From assembly GCA_905182465.1 (NCBI GenBank), contig CAJJBI010000003.1:124001-188000 (forward strand): 64,000 nt of DNA, written 5' to 3'. Of this stretch, positions 28,610 to 39,325 are shown piece by piece. A program made the position numbers and the translations under genes. The notes below the pieces were generated by a model. That model saw nothing but the letters and a program-made list of their open reading frames with translations. It searched no databases and was not told the DNA's origin. Source of the DNA: Opitutaceae bacterium BACL24 MAG-120322-bin51 (GTDB lineage: Bacteria > Verrucomicrobiota > Verrucomicrobiia > Opitutales > Coraliomargaritaceae). The number at the start of each line of letters is the position of its first letter. The first letter of the stretch is position 1.

Positions 28610-30131
28610 ATGCAGTCCTCTACCCTACTCATCCTTGCCCCTCTACTGACTGTAATTGCAGCCCTCACCGCGCAAGCGAAACAGCCGAATATTATCTACC
28701 TGATGTCTGACGACCAGAGTAGCTACACAATGGGCTGCTACGGTAATGCAGACGTGCAGACGCCGAACCTTGATCGCATCTCGGCCGACGGCATCACCTT
28801 TGACAATCACTACGTAACCACCGCGATCTGCATGGCTTCACGCGCGACTGCAATGACGGGCATGTATGAGTATAAAACTGGCTGTAACTTCGAACATGGC
28901 GACCTAACTCAGGACAAATGGCTAAAGTCGTACCCCGTGTTACTACGGGAAGCGGGTTACCTGACTGCCTTTGCTGGAAAGTTTGGCTTCGACATTATCG
29001 ACGGTCCTGACGGCAAACGCTTACCTATGCCCGAGCACGACTTTGATTTTTGGGGTGGCGGCGAAGGCCAAACCAACTACAAGACCAAGGCCAATGCGTC
29101 GATGGAGGCCTATGCGGACGAATACCCGCACTCCACCCTCTCCTACGGAGCCTTTGGCAGAGACTTTATCGCTCAAGCCTCACAAACAGACCAGCCCTTC
29201 TGCCTATCTATTAGTTTTAAAGCACCACACAAACCAGCCACGCCCGATCCACAATTTGACGCTATCTACGCTGGAAAGACCTTCATCAAGCCTGCCAACT
29301 ACGGCCGCGAAAACGGTGAACACTTTTCAAAGCAAAGCCAGCAAGACCGCCAATATGAACGCTTCGAAAGCTGGGGCTACGCCGACAGATACGATGAAGT
29401 TATGGCGATTTACCATCAACAAATTTACGCCATCGATGTCGCGGTAGGAATGATTCGCGAGGCACTCGATACACACGGTATCGCCGACAACACCGTGATC
29501 ATCTATACCTCCGATAATGGCTTCTTCTGCGGTTCTCACGGCTACGGATCCAAAGTGTTACCTTACCAAGAATCCACCAAGGTGCCGCTCATCATTTACG
29601 ATCCGCGCCATACAAACTCGGGCAAGCAACTACGCTCCGACGCGCTCACCGCCAACATCGACTTTGCACCCACCATACTACGCCTAGCTGGATTGCCTCG
29701 TGCCAGAGAATATGGACGGCACCGACCTGATGCCACTCTACCAAGACCCGACGTCCGATATCCACGAAACGATTGCCTTGATCAACGTCTGGGGGAACCC
29801 TGCCACCCATGCGCTCGCCGTCGTCACGAAGGACATGAAATACATCCATTGGCCCTATGCCGCCGAAGGCTTCGAAGCCACCGATGAACTTTACCATCTC
29901 AGCAAAGATCCTCACGAACTCGTCAACCAGGCGGATAACCCCGAATTCGCCGCCGCCATAAAACAGATGCGTCAACGCTATGATGGACAACTGACGAATT
30001 GGAGTAACGAGGCGGTGAGCTATAATAAATATAAAAGCTACAGCACGGCCTTTGACCGCAACATAGCATGGGCAGATAAATCTGATGCATTCTCAAAAGT
30101 AGAATCCAAGCCCAAGGAAAAGAAGCAGTAA
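28610..30131 (+). pseudogene. Secreted family S1 sulfatase, single-base frameshift
   Basis: Signal peptide ([20 protein letters not shown]), metal-binding YLMSDDQSS, formylglycine motif CMASR (Cys near residue 74), [12 protein letters not shown] and [19 protein letters not shown] are all in one frame up to [10 protein letters not shown] at 29698. One extra base at 29699 shifts the frame. The continuation [15 protein letters not shown]...YHLSKDPHELVN runs from 29700 to the stop at 30131. Joined, the product is about 506 aa with normal sulfatase length and the typical AGLP-VPENMDG junction. It follows the regulator by 54 bases. The lesion removes the C-terminal subdomain unless it is a sequencing error. 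Confidence 0.88.
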
Positions 30132-30156
30132 TAGGCAAAACGAACTGCGACGCCGA

Positions 30157-31998
30157 CTACTTCTTATTCTTCTGCCGGTTGTAGTTGACCCTGTCTTGGT
30201 CTTTCACCTGCGGCGGCACAGCACCATAGGTGGGATCGTAAAGCGGGATACCCATTACCTGGGCGGTGTTCCAACCCAGCTTCGGCGAACGGGCGACATA
30301 GGTATAAAACGGAGCGGTCTCGATCTCATCACCGACAAACAGTGGCGCCAAGGTGGTGATGCCCGCAGCGAGCTTGACCTTGAACGTCACTTCCTTCGCG
30401 CCTGTGGGAATCGGCATCCGTGTATCAATGTCAGCGACGCGTAGGCGGGCTTCAGTAAAGTTAAAAGCTTTGCCATATTTCCCGGAGTTAATCGCGGCAT
30501 CGGCTTCCACTGGCCAGCGACGCAGCGATATTTCGTAGTTCCCTGCCTCAGCGACTTCCACCGCCCAATGCCCAGGTTTAGCAAACGCACCTTGCATGAC
30601 ATGCGGCTGATACCATGGGATATTTTCGACCAACCAATCGTGCGAGGTCAATGTGACCACGGGTGCTTCGTTAGATCCGATGATACTGTGGCTTGTCAGG
30701 TCATGCTCGCTGGAGACATCGCTCCAGAAGGCTTCGTAATCACTGCGCAAGCGCTGGACGACTTCAGGATATTGCTCAGCCACGTCCTTTGCCTGTCCGG
30801 AATCGGCAGACATATCGTAGAGTTCTTTACCATCGATGAGACGCCATTGATTCGTCATCACCGCACACTTTCGCCACTTTTCTGGATTCACAATACGCTG
30901 CGATTCCACCACGAGGCTGCGGTCTGGCCACGCATCGCCGTCGCCGTAAATCAGGTCACGGATACTGGTGCCATCGAATGCAATCTCAGGCGCCTTAAGG
31001 TCGCAGAGGTCAATAAAAGTCGGGAGCATATCGACGTGCGCCGCTAGAGTCGGCACGCTCTTGCCAGCCTCAACATTGCCCGCGGGCCAGCGCATAATCA
31101 TTGGCACACGGTGGCCGCCATCATATTGGCTACCCTTATGTCCACGCATACCTGCTGTGAACCCACGACCTTTATAAAGGCCGCCTGCCGTGCCATTGTC
31201 GGTGGTATAGATTAGAATTGTGTTTTCGGCCAGTCCTTCGTCATCAAGCACCTGCATCAGTTTGGCCATGTTCTCGTCAATGTTCGTCACCATGCCGTAG
31301 AACTCGATGCGAGAGACATCCGGATTGCCCTCGTAGGGCTTAGTGTATTCCTCCGGGCAATAGAAAGGACCATGCGGCGCATTTGGCACGATGTAGGCAA
31401 AGAACGGCTTATCCTTGTTGGCTTTGATAAATTTGATGCCCTCATCAAACCAGTTGTCCGTGCAAAATCCCTCGAACCGCTTCAGCTTGCCATTTACCCA
31501 ATAGGTATCGTCGAAATAATCATTGCCCCAATAGTCTGGTGTTTGGCCAACACCGCCCGCGCCATGATAGACGGTGTGTTGAAAGCCGCGATCCTCGGGG
31601 CGAAATGGATAAGTGTCACCGAGGTGCCATTTACCGAAGATTCCAGTAGCGTAACCGTTATCGCTAAAAACATCTGCCATCGTCACTTCGCGACTGCGAA
31701 GCAAATTGCGTCCCTGGACCGTGTGCCAAACCCCGACTCGATTCGAGTAGCGCCCCGTCATCCAAGCCGAACGAGTCGGCGCGCAGGTTGGATCTACGTG
31801 AAAGTTGTCAAGTTGCACACCCTGCCCACGGAGCTTGTCGATATTAGGAGTTTGAATGACGGTGTTACCATTACAACCGAGATCGCCGTAGCCCTGATCG
31901 TCCGTCATCACAACGATAACATTGGGTCGTTGCGGTGCCGCGTTCACCGCATTGATCACAGAAAACAAGGAGAGTAGTATTACTTTAAGTCGATTCAT
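30157..31998 (-). CDS. Secreted arylsulfatase-type family S1 sulfatase
   Basis: Protein of 613 aa with a signal peptide (residues 1-20). It has [17 protein letters not shown] metal-binding residues, the formylglycine motif CAPTR (Cys near residue 72, Thr in place of the usual Ser), [41 protein letters not shown] and [22 protein letters not shown]. After about residue 440 there is an added C-terminal beta-domain ([13 protein letters not shown]..., [21 protein letters not shown]) seen in many marine arylsulfatases and possibly glycan-binding. It ends KNKK. It is convergent with the frameshifted sulfatase and divergent from the second fucosidase. Confidence 0.94.
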   Translation of the reverse strand: MNRLKVILLSLFSVINAVNAAPQRPNVIVVMTDDQGYGDLGCNGNTVIQTPNIDKLRGQGVQLDNFHVDPTCAPTRSAWMTGRYSNRVGVWHTVQGRNLLRSREVTMADVFSDNGYATGIFGKWHLGDTYPFRPEDRGFQHTVYHGAGGVGQTPDYWGNDYFDDTYWVNGKLKRFEGFCTDNWFDEGIKFIKANKDKPFFAYIVPNAPHGPFYCPEEYTKPYEGNPDVSRIEFYGMVTNIDENMAKLMQVLDDEGLAENTILIYTTDNGTAGGLYKGRGFTAGMRGHKGSQYDGGHRVPMIMRWPAGNVEAGKSVPTLAAHVDMLPTFIDLCDLKAPEIAFDGTSIRDLIYGDGDAWPDRSLVVESQRIVNPEKWRKCAVMTNQWRLIDGKELYDMSADSGQAKDVAEQYPEVVQRLRSDYEAFWSDVSSEHDLTSHSIIGSNEAPVVTLTSHDWLVENIPWYQPHVMQGAFAKPGHWAVEVAEAGNYEISLRRWPVEADAAINSGKYGKAFNFTEARLRVADIDTRMPIPTGAKEVTFKVKLAAGITTLAPLFVGDEIETAPFYTYVARSPKLGWNTAQVMGIPLYDPTYGAVPPQVKDQDRVNYNRQKNKK

Positions 31999-32207
31999 AG
32001 CGACATATCTTAACTGGGTTTTCCACAGAGTGAATACACAAAACTGGATGATCTGCGTATAAAATTGTATATATTGCGTTTTATAGGTCCTCTCCTTGCT
32101 TATTTAATACTCCAAGCGGATACGCCCAAGACCCTGAGTGGTTTAATATATCCATCAAATGGACTGAAATCAGTATTTCCACATCTCTTAAAATAAGGTA
32201 ATATATT
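31999..32207. promoter_or_regulatory. Divergent promoter region, arylsulfatase / GH29
   Basis: The 209-base AT-rich spacer between two head-to-head starts must hold both promoters and is a natural place for a shared operator of the XylR-like or AraC regulator. I could not identify a specific operator motif. Confidence 0.4.
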
Positions 32208-33719
32208 ATGATGTGTTCCCAAAAAGCATTTCCCCTCGCCTCACTGATGGCCCTCTCAACTCTGGGCTGCAATGCAGTTCCAGATGCCAATGGTGTAAAA
32301 TACGAAGCCACCATTGAGTCGCTTCAGCAGTATGAATGCGCCGATTGGTTTCGAGATGCTAAATTTGGCATCTACCTCCACTGGGGTGCCTACTCAGTAG
32401 CCGAACAAGGCGAATGGTATGCTCGCAGGCTCTACGAGGAGGATAGACCAGAATATAAGCACCACGTAGAAACTTACGGACACCCTTCTGAGTTTGGCTA
32501 TAAAGACTTCATCCCGATGTGGACCGCGGAGAATTTTGATCCCGATGCCCTGCTCGCACTGTTTAAAGAGGCCGGCGCCAAATACTTCACTCCATGCGCG
32601 GTGCACCACGACAATTTTGATCTGTGGGACTCAAAATATCAAGAATGGAACTCAGTGAACATGGGACCAAAGAAGGATCTCATCGGCATGTGGAAAGAAG
32701 CCACACATAAAGTTGGCCTACGTTTTGGCGTCACCACTCACCTGTCCCGCTCTTACAGCTGGCTAAACACCGCTAACCAATCTGACACCAAAGGCCCAAA
32801 GGCTGGCGTTCCTTATGATGGCGCAGCTGGCGAAGGCAAAGGTCTCTACCCAACCAACGACGGACAAAGCACACATCCGCGTGCTCCGTTTGATCCACCT
32901 AAAGTGTGGCGCGATAACTGGGTCAAGCGTGTGCAGCAACTCGTCGAAGACTACGAACCTGATCACCTTTATTTCGACTGCGCAGTGCCATTTCGTGGTA
33001 GCGACGAGGGTCAAGCCGGCATGGATGTGATCTCCCACTTTTACAACAACCGCCCCGAAGGCGTAATGTGCATCAAAGAGCGCCCATGGCAGGGTCTGTA
33101 TGCCGACGGCATCGCAACGCTCGACTTCGAGCGAGGCAAAGCAGCGAGCATTCTTGAAGAGCCATGGCAAACCGATGACTCCATCGGCTCATGGGGCTAC
33201 AATCCGAGCAAGCCCTACATGACTCCAGACCTCGTAGTCGATAAGCTCATCGATATCGTTTCTAAAAACGGAAACATGTTGCTCAACATTCCAATCAAAG
33301 CAGATGGCACGCTGGATGCGGAAGCGACAGTATTGTTGCAAGACGTCGGCAAGTGGTTTGCGGTGAACGGCGAAGCGGTCTACGGCACACGTCCATGGTA
33401 TATGTATGGCGAGGGAAGAAACGAGATCGGCCATCACGACCTTGAGTCCAAGATGACAGCTAAGGACTTCCGTTACACCACCAAGGGCGACGTGCTCTAC
33501 GCATTCGTGCTCGATTGGCCAAGATATGGCAGGAATCCAGTCGTATTTCCAAACCTAGTCAAAATGAACACCCGCGTCACTGAAGTCACCTCAGTCAAAC
33601 TCCTCGGCCATGACGGAGAACTCAAATGGGAAAACCACGGCGACGGTCTGCATGTCACCTTCCCGAAGGAAAAGCCTTGCGACTATGCATACGCCTTAAA
33701 GATTACTTTTAAGAAATAA
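32208..33719 (+). CDS. GH29 alpha-L-fucosidase
   Basis: Protein of 503 aa, a divergent paralogue of the 22.7-kb fucosidase. It has CADWFRDAKFGIYLHWGAYS (~44-63), AKYFTPCAVHHDNFDLWDS, and YEPDHLYFDCAVPFRG, in which the Asp near residue 257 is the likely nucleophile. A candidate acid/base Glu is in ILEEPWQTDDSIGSWGY. The N-terminus (MMCSQKAFPLASLMALSTLG, then C) is a signal peptide; the Cys could be a lipid site, but the lipobox is poor. The insert around KGPKAGVPYDGAAGEGKG marks a subfamily difference from the first enzyme, suggesting another linkage or sulfation tolerance. It is first in a plus-strand run with fucP 85 bases downstream. Confidence 0.93.
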   Translation: MMCSQKAFPLASLMALSTLGCNAVPDANGVKYEATIESLQQYECADWFRDAKFGIYLHWGAYSVAEQGEWYARRLYEEDRPEYKHHVETYGHPSEFGYKDFIPMWTAENFDPDALLALFKEAGAKYFTPCAVHHDNFDLWDSKYQEWNSVNMGPKKDLIGMWKEATHKVGLRFGVTTHLSRSYSWLNTANQSDTKGPKAGVPYDGAAGEGKGLYPTNDGQSTHPRAPFDPPKVWRDNWVKRVQQLVEDYEPDHLYFDCAVPFRGSDEGQAGMDVISHFYNNRPEGVMCIKERPWQGLYADGIATLDFERGKAASILEEPWQTDDSIGSWGYNPSKPYMTPDLVVDKLIDIVSKNGNMLLNIPIKADGTLDAEATVLLQDVGKWFAVNGEAVYGTRPWYMYGEGRNEIGHHDLESKMTAKDFRYTTKGDVLYAFVLDWPRYGRNPVVFPNLVKMNTRVTEVTSVKLLGHDGELKWENHGDGLHVTFPKEKPCDYAYALKITFKK

Positions 33720-33804
33720 CACCATCACTTAACTTCATCACGCGGAGAGTGCCAACACCCAATCCCCGCGTTATATTTACCCCAAAGTCCAACAACATAT
33801 AATT

Positions 33805-35301
33805 ATGAGCCACACTGAAAAACCAGCAATTATACCTAAGCAATATCTGCTTTCATTTATCCTTACCACTTGCTGCTTCTCCCTGTGGGGATTCGCCAAT
33901 GACTTTACCAATCCTTTGGTGAAGGTGTTTGAGCAAGTCTTCATCATCACCACCTCGCAAGCCTCTTGGTTGCAGTTCGCCTTCTACACGGGCTACTTCT
34001 GCATGGCGATTCCAGCGGTCATGTTCATCCGCAAGTTTTCCTACAAGTCCGCAATTATGCTCGGCCTCGCGCTCTATGCCGGCGGCGCATTGATCACGAT
34101 CCCTGCGAGTTTGACCGCACAGTTTGCGCTTTTCTGCTTAGCATCCTACGTCATCACCTACGGACTCGCCTTTCTTGAGACTGCTTGTAATCCCTACATC
34201 CTCGCGATGGGTCCAACAGAAACTGCGACTCAACGCCTCAACCTCGCACAATCCTTCAACCCAATCGGCTCACTCACAGGGATGGCTGTGGCCTCACTCA
34301 TCTTGGCTCCCAGCCTCGAAGTGACCAAACTTCGCACACAAATCGAAGAGCAAACACCCGCACAGATTCAATACCTCGTAACTGGCGCAGAGACACTGCC
34401 AGAAGGGGCAGTAATCGACGACGGCGGCGAAACTGCCACCCTCAAAGATGGCGAATCCGTCACTGTTTACAGCGATGGGATCCCTGACTTTAAGACAGTC
34501 TCCGGCGCACTCGGCGGAGCAGTCCCCAACGTGATGAAAGTAATGCGCGCCAACGAGCCTGACACGTTTAATGCGCTCCAGAACACTGACCTCGCAAACG
34601 TGCGTGGCCCCTACATGGTGATCGCTGCCGTAGTATCCATTTTCTTTCTTATCTTCGCATTCACGAAGATGCCTACCTTCAAACAGGAAGAGAAGGATGC
34701 GCCGTTCTTCGAGATTACCAAACGCCTGCTCAGTCGCGCACGTTTCGTTGAAGGCATATTCGCACAGCTCTTCTATGTCGGCGCGCAAATCATGTGCTGG
34801 ACCTTCATCATCCACTATGGAATGGAGCAAGTCGGCCTGAGCCTAGCTGAAGCACAAACCTACAACATTGTAGCGATGGTGATATTCCTGACCAGTCGCT
34901 TCATTTGCACATTCCTCATGCGTTACCTACGCCCGAGTATCATGCTGCTAATGTTCGCAATCGGTGGCTTCGGCTTTACCGTTGGAGCGATCTACCTACC
35001 AGGTCAATCTGGCTTGATATCACTAGTGATGATATCCGCATGTATGTCACTGATGTTCCCTACTATTTATGGTATCGCACTGAACGGCTTGAAACTTGAG
35101 GAAGCCAAGCTCGGCTCAGCGTTTCTAATTATGTCAATTGTCGGGGGCGCAGTGCTCACCAAACTACAAGGCGGCATGATCACCGACTACGGCGTGCGCA
35201 CCTCCTTCTGGTTGCCAGCGGCTTGCTTCATCATGATCGCACTTTACGGTCTACGTTGCTACCTGACCCACGATAAGAGTCTCAGCGACGCTGCCGCTTA
35301 G
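33805..35301 (+). CDS. fucP: L-fucose:H+ symporter, FucP-type MFS permease
   Basis: Major-facilitator transporter of 498 aa. The N-terminus LSFILTTCCFSLWGFANDFTNPLV and the following GYFCMAIPAVMFIRKFSYKS match the FucP family (E. coli FucP has the equivalent FFLWGFANDL...). About twelve transmembrane segments are present. A long hydrophilic insert (~residues 175-255, EEQTPAQIQYLVTGAETLPE and on) is larger than the usual inter-domain loop. It imports fucose released outside by the fucosidases. A terminator lies directly downstream, so the catabolic genes from 35.6 kb likely have their own promoter. Confidence 0.93.
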   Translation: MSHTEKPAIIPKQYLLSFILTTCCFSLWGFANDFTNPLVKVFEQVFIITTSQASWLQFAFYTGYFCMAIPAVMFIRKFSYKSAIMLGLALYAGGALITIPASLTAQFALFCLASYVITYGLAFLETACNPYILAMGPTETATQRLNLAQSFNPIGSLTGMAVASLILAPSLEVTKLRTQIEEQTPAQIQYLVTGAETLPEGAVIDDGGETATLKDGESVTVYSDGIPDFKTVSGALGGAVPNVMKVMRANEPDTFNALQNTDLANVRGPYMVIAAVVSIFFLIFAFTKMPTFKQEEKDAPFFEITKRLLSRARFVEGIFAQLFYVGAQIMCWTFIIHYGMEQVGLSLAEAQTYNIVAMVIFLTSRFICTFLMRYLRPSIMLLMFAIGGFGFTVGAIYLPGQSGLISLVMISACMSLMFPTIYGIALNGLKLEEAKLGSAFLIMSIVGGAVLTKLQGGMITDYGVRTSFWLPAACFIMIALYGLRCYLTHDKSLSDAAA

Positions 35302-35332
35302 TCATAGTCACCTACTCGAGTATTTCTCACAA

Positions 35333-35364
35333 ACGGGCGCCTTACTTGAGGTGCCCGTTTTTTT
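35333..35364 (+). terminator. Rho-independent terminator after fucP
   Basis: ACGGGCGCC pairs with GGTGCCCGT (one G-U pair) around a short loop, followed by a run of seven T. Confidence 0.92.
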
Positions 35365-35609
35365 GCATATAACTGGCAGGCGGGGCACAGGCATTGCTTC
35401 GCCATCACCGAAAGACCTCCGTCCTGCCTGTTATCTTCTTTGTCACGATTACCATCGAGGCAAAGCGCCGCGGCTACCCAACTGTAAATATATGTCATAA
35501 ATATCCATCAAAAGGTCTTGTGTGTCTATTGTTATGAGCGATTAAATAGCCTATAATAGCACCCTAAACTTGATACATTACACTGTCCCGAACGAGGTAG
35601 CTACGAACT

Positions 35610-36638
35610 ATGATTACACCATCCACCCCAACAGAAACTATTGACAGTAAGCGAGTTCCGCTTCGAAAAATGCCCCAGGGCAACATGCCGGTCGTCGGCA
35701 TGGGCACCTATGGTTCCGATAGCGTCACCCACGAAGCAGTCGCCGAGTCGGTGCTCGGATCCGCAGAAGTCGGATATCGACATTTTGACTGCGCCGAAGT
35801 TTACGGCAACGAAGACGTAATCGGCAAATCGTTTGAACAAATGATGGCAGGCGGCATCGCCCGCGAAGACCTCTGGATCAACTCCAAAGTGTGGAACGAT
35901 CACCACAAGCCCCAAGACGTGATCGATGCCTGCAAACGCTCCATTGACAATCTGCGTGTCGATTACATCGACCTCTACTTCGTCCACTGGCCATTTCGGA
36001 ACTTCCACCCGCCACATTGCAACGTCGATACCCGCAGCCCAGATTCACATCCCTACAATCACTCCGAAATGATGGAAACATGGGAGACCATGGAAAAACT
36101 CCTCAGTGACGGGCTCGTTCGCAACATTGGCACGTCCAATATGACTCAGCCAAAAATGGAACTTTTATTGCGCGATGCATCTGTGAAACCAGCTGCCAAC
36201 GAAATGGAATTACATCCGCACCTCCAGCAACCAGAAATATTCAACTACTGCATCGAGCATGGCATCCAGCCGCTCGGCTACTGCCCACTCGGCTCACCCG
36301 GTCGCCCTGAACGCGATCGCACAGCGACCGACACGGTCGACATTGAAGACCCCGTCATCGTAGCCATCGCACAAGCACACAACGTCCACCCAGCGATCAT
36401 CTGCATCAAGTGGGCCGTGCAGCGCGGTCAAACACCGATCCCGATGTCCACTAATCCACGCAACTACATCGCTAATCTCAAAGCGGTAGTTGAAGATCCA
36501 CTCACAGCCGAGGAAATGACAGCGCTTGCTCAAATCGACAAAAGCTGTCGACTTATCAAGGGTCAGGTATTTCTTTGGGAAGGTGCCAAAGATTGGGAAG
36601 ACCTCTGGGATCTCGACGGAACCATTACCACTCTTTAA
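35610..36638 (+). CDS. Aldo/keto reductase
   Basis: NAD(P)H-dependent reductase of 342 aa on a TIM barrel. GYRHFDCAEVYGNE holds the catalytic Asp and Tyr, INSKVWNDH the Lys, and YFVHWPF the His. The coenzyme region near the end is PIPMSTNPRNYIANLKAV. It is first in the fucose catabolic operon and 35 bases before a zinc dehydrogenase. It may reduce an aldehyde formed late in fucose breakdown (lactaldehyde is a candidate) or oxidise a sugar. It differs in type from the second AKR at 38.3 kb, so the two are unlikely to do the same step. Confidence 0.9.
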   Translation: MITPSTPTETIDSKRVPLRKMPQGNMPVVGMGTYGSDSVTHEAVAESVLGSAEVGYRHFDCAEVYGNEDVIGKSFEQMMAGGIAREDLWINSKVWNDHHKPQDVIDACKRSIDNLRVDYIDLYFVHWPFRNFHPPHCNVDTRSPDSHPYNHSEMMETWETMEKLLSDGLVRNIGTSNMTQPKMELLLRDASVKPAANEMELHPHLQQPEIFNYCIEHGIQPLGYCPLGSPGRPERDRTATDTVDIEDPVIVAIAQAHNVHPAIICIKWAVQRGQTPIPMSTNPRNYIANLKAVVEDPLTAEEMTALAQIDKSCRLIKGQVFLWEGAKDWEDLWDLDGTITTL

Positions 36639-36673
36639 GGCGTATTACATTTTCGCCACCAATTTAATATATC

Positions 36674-37795
36674 ATGCCACAACAAATGACAGGAGCTATT
36701 CTCCCCGGCAACAGCACCACTGAGCTTCACCAATTTGAAATCCCGAAACCGGGCCCTGGTGAAGTCCTCGTAAAGATGAAGGCCTCGACGATTTGCGGAA
36801 GTGACATTCGCGCGATCTATCACGAACACAAAGGCAAGGGCCCCGAAGGTTACCAGCCTGGAATGGTCGCTGGCCACGAACCCTGCGGTCAGATCGTCAA
36901 GGTTGGCTCAGGCATGCGCCGCTTCAAGGAAGGTGATCGCGTCGTGGTCTACCACATTTCTGGTTGCGGCATGTGCGACGACTGCCGTCGCGGCTACATG
37001 ATTTCCTGCTCCAGCGAAAAGTATCGCAAGGCCTACGGCTGGCAGCGCAATGGCGGCATGGCGGAATACTGCCTAGCCGACGAGAAGGATCTCTGCACCC
37101 TACCCGACGAACTGAGCTATGTTGATGGCGCGCAGGTTGCCTGCGGTTTTGGGACGGTCTATGAAGGCCTTGAAAAGATCGGCATCAGTGGTAATGATGC
37201 CGTATTGATCACTGGCCTCGGCCCTGTCGGCCTAGCCGCTGCCATGCTTTGCAAAGCACTAGGCGCGAATAATATCATTGGCACCGACGTCTCCGAAGAA
37301 CGTATGAAAATCGCCACAGACAAGGGATTATGTGACCACGTCTTCAAGGCTGGCCCAGACAACGTCCAGCAAGTATTGGAAGTGACAGGTGGCAAAGGAG
37401 TTGAGCGCGCAGTGGATTGCTCAGGCAGCAACCACGCACGTCTCGCCGCCATTCAAGCAACCCGTAAATGGGGTAAGATCGTCTTCATTGGCGAAGGTGG
37501 CACCTGCGAGTTCGAACCGAGCCGTGACATCATTCACGACCAGAAGACTATTTACGGAAGTTGGGTGACCAACATCTGGCGCATGGAAGAGCTCATCGAA
37601 CGCATCGTTCGTTGGGGCATCCATCCGGAAGACCTTGTGACACACCGTTTCAGCCTCGATCAAGTGGATGACGCTTATTCTCTGATGGCTTCTGGCAAAT
37701 GCGGAAAAGTCGCGGTCTGTTTCGACGAGGAGCTTGAGAGAAAGTCCTCCGGCGAAAACCTGCATGCCGATGGCCAATGCTGCTCTAGCTGCTAA
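36674..37795 (+). CDS. Zinc-dependent medium-chain dehydrogenase
   Basis: MDR-family alcohol/polyol dehydrogenase of 373 aa. The catalytic zinc site has Cys in STICGSD and GHEPCG, and the structural zinc loop is SGCGMCDDCRRGYMISC. The Rossmann fold starts LITGLGPVGLAAAM, with Asp in GTDVSEERM favouring NAD. Nearest in appearance to sorbitol/threonine-type sugar dehydrogenases. The C-terminus has an odd Cys-rich tail (GENLHADGQCCSSC) not needed for the fold. It is operonic with the AKR upstream and fucU 12 bases downstream, so a fucose-derived polyol or sugar acid is the likely substrate. The exact step is unknown. Confidence 0.9.
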   Translation: MPQQMTGAILPGNSTTELHQFEIPKPGPGEVLVKMKASTICGSDIRAIYHEHKGKGPEGYQPGMVAGHEPCGQIVKVGSGMRRFKEGDRVVVYHISGCGMCDDCRRGYMISCSSEKYRKAYGWQRNGGMAEYCLADEKDLCTLPDELSYVDGAQVACGFGTVYEGLEKIGISGNDAVLITGLGPVGLAAAMLCKALGANNIIGTDVSEERMKIATDKGLCDHVFKAGPDNVQQVLEVTGGKGVERAVDCSGSNHARLAAIQATRKWGKIVFIGEGGTCEFEPSRDIIHDQKTIYGSWVTNIWRMEELIERIVRWGIHPEDLVTHRFSLDQVDDAYSLMASGKCGKVAVCFDEELERKSSGENLHADGQCCSSC

Positions 37796-37807
37796 CAACA
37801 CACGACT

Positions 37808-38239
37808 ATGTTAAAAGGAATACACCCCGCAATAAGCCCAGAGCTACTAAAAGTTCTGGCAGAGATGGGCCATGGCGATGAAATCATTCTCGCTGATGCT
37901 CACTTCCCCGCACACTCGTTTAACGATCAAGTGCTGCGTGCCGATGGCCTCAAGATTACGACCTTATTGGATGCGATCTTGCCATTGTTCGAATTGGATA
38001 GCTACGATGCGCCGCTCATCATGATGCAGGCTGTCGAAGGAGATTTACTCGACCCGACCGTCGAATCCTCCTATCGCACTGAGATCGAAAAGCACGTGCC
38101 CGATGCACCCGAAGTGCTACGCATCGGACGTTTCGAGTTCTATGATCGCGCCGAAAAAGCTGCTGCCGTCGTCATGACAGGAGAGATCGCAAAATATGGG
38201 AACATCGTCCTCAAAAAGGGGGTCACACCGCCTGCGTAA
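37808..38239 (+). CDS. fucU: L-fucose mutarotase, RbsD/FucU family
   Basis: Protein of 143 aa of the RbsD/FucU fold: [26 protein letters not shown] with the conserved His, then [10 protein letters not shown]. It interconverts the alpha and beta anomers of L-fucose so that the anomer-specific dehydrogenase gets its substrate. Length and motifs are normal. Its place between the zinc dehydrogenase and the presumed L-fucose dehydrogenase is strong support for fucose as the operon substrate. Confidence 0.94.
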   Translation: MLKGIHPAISPELLKVLAEMGHGDEIILADAHFPAHSFNDQVLRADGLKITTLLDAILPLFELDSYDAPLIMMQAVEGDLLDPTVESSYRTEIEKHVPDAPEVLRIGRFEFYDRAEKAAAVVMTGEIAKYGNIVLKKGVTPPA

Positions 38240-38313
38240 TCCGACTCAAAGCACCCACATTTACAATGCGCACTGCCCTAAGCGGTGCACGTTTTTCGGC
38301 CTTTACTCACCTC

Positions 38314-39321
38314 ATGTCATTCGAACTACCAAAAATCATTTTCGGATCAAGCGCGCTGGGCAACCTCTACGGCATCGTGCCTGATGAGACAAAGCTCAGC
38401 ATTGTTGAAAATTGGATTCAACATCAGCCCAAGCCAGTCATCGACTCGGCAGGTAAATATGGCGCTGGACTTGCACTTGAAAACATAGGCCGCTGCCTAA
38501 AGGAACTGAATGTCGATCCTGCGGACGTATTGATCAGCAATAAGCTGGGCTGGAAGCGCGTGCCCCTCACCGCTGAGGAACCGACTTTTGAAAAAGGTGC
38601 ATGGTTCGGTATGGAGTATGACGCGGAGCAATGCATCAGCTACGAGGGCATCCTCGAATGCTATCATCAAGGCAACGAGCTACTCGGCGACTACAAGGCT
38701 CAACTCCTCTCCGTCCACGATCCAGACGAATATCTTAACGCCGCCACATCCGAAGCCGACAAGACGAAGCGCTATCAAGACATTTTAGATGCCTACCGTG
38801 CACTGGCCGAGTTGCGCGAATCCGGCAAAGCGCTCGGCATCGGCGTCGGCTCCAAAGACTTAAAGATTATCCAACGCCTCCATGGCGATGGCGTCAAATT
38901 CGACTGGGTAATGCTCGCCAACAGCTTTACCATTCTCACACATCCAGCCGAAGTTATGGACTTTATGGCCATACTTCATGCGGAAGATATCACGATTATC
39001 AACTCCGCAGTGTTTAACGCAGGCTTCCTGGTCGGCGGTAAATATTTCGACTACGAAGTGGTGACACTCGAGAGTCACCCCGAACTCTTCGACTGGCGTG
39101 AACGCTTTAACGAGCAGTGCGCGTTGCACAAGGTTTCACCAGCGCTGGCTTGCTGCCAGTTTGCACTCTCACCTCCAGGCGTTGCAGCACTCTCGCTCAA
39201 TACCAGCAAGCCCGAGCGCGTGGCAGACAATGTGGCGCTCGTGAATGATCCTGTGCCAGCTAGCTTCTGGGAAGCTTTGAAGGCAAACAAACTCCTCAGC
39301 GCCAGCTACAAGTTTCAGTAA
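38314..39321 (+). CDS. Aldo/keto reductase, probable L-fucose (D-threo-aldose) 1-dehydrogenase
   Basis: About 335 aa from the ATG at 38314 ([20 protein letters not shown]); an in-frame ATG at 38266 would add 16 residues. It resembles the AKR group annotated as D-threo-aldose 1-dehydrogenase/pyridoxal 4-dehydrogenase. Features are [17 protein letters not shown] with Asp and Tyr, ISNKLGW with Lys, [11 protein letters not shown] with His, and GIGVGSKD. This group oxidises L-fucose to the lactone with NAD(P). It precedes the lactonase gene by only 4 bases, matching the substrate-product order. Identity as fucose dehydrogenase is an inference from family and context. Confidence 0.85.
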   Translation: MSFELPKIIFGSSALGNLYGIVPDETKLSIVENWIQHQPKPVIDSAGKYGAGLALENIGRCLKELNVDPADVLISNKLGWKRVPLTAEEPTFEKGAWFGMEYDAEQCISYEGILECYHQGNELLGDYKAQLLSVHDPDEYLNAATSEADKTKRYQDILDAYRALAELRESGKALGIGVGSKDLKIIQRLHGDGVKFDWVMLANSFTILTHPAEVMDFMAILHAEDITIINSAVFNAGFLVGGKYFDYEVVTLESHPELFDWRERFNEQCALHKVSPALACCQFALSPPGVAALSLNTSKPERVADNVALVNDPVPASFWEALKANKLLSASYKFQ

Positions 39322-39325
39322 GACT

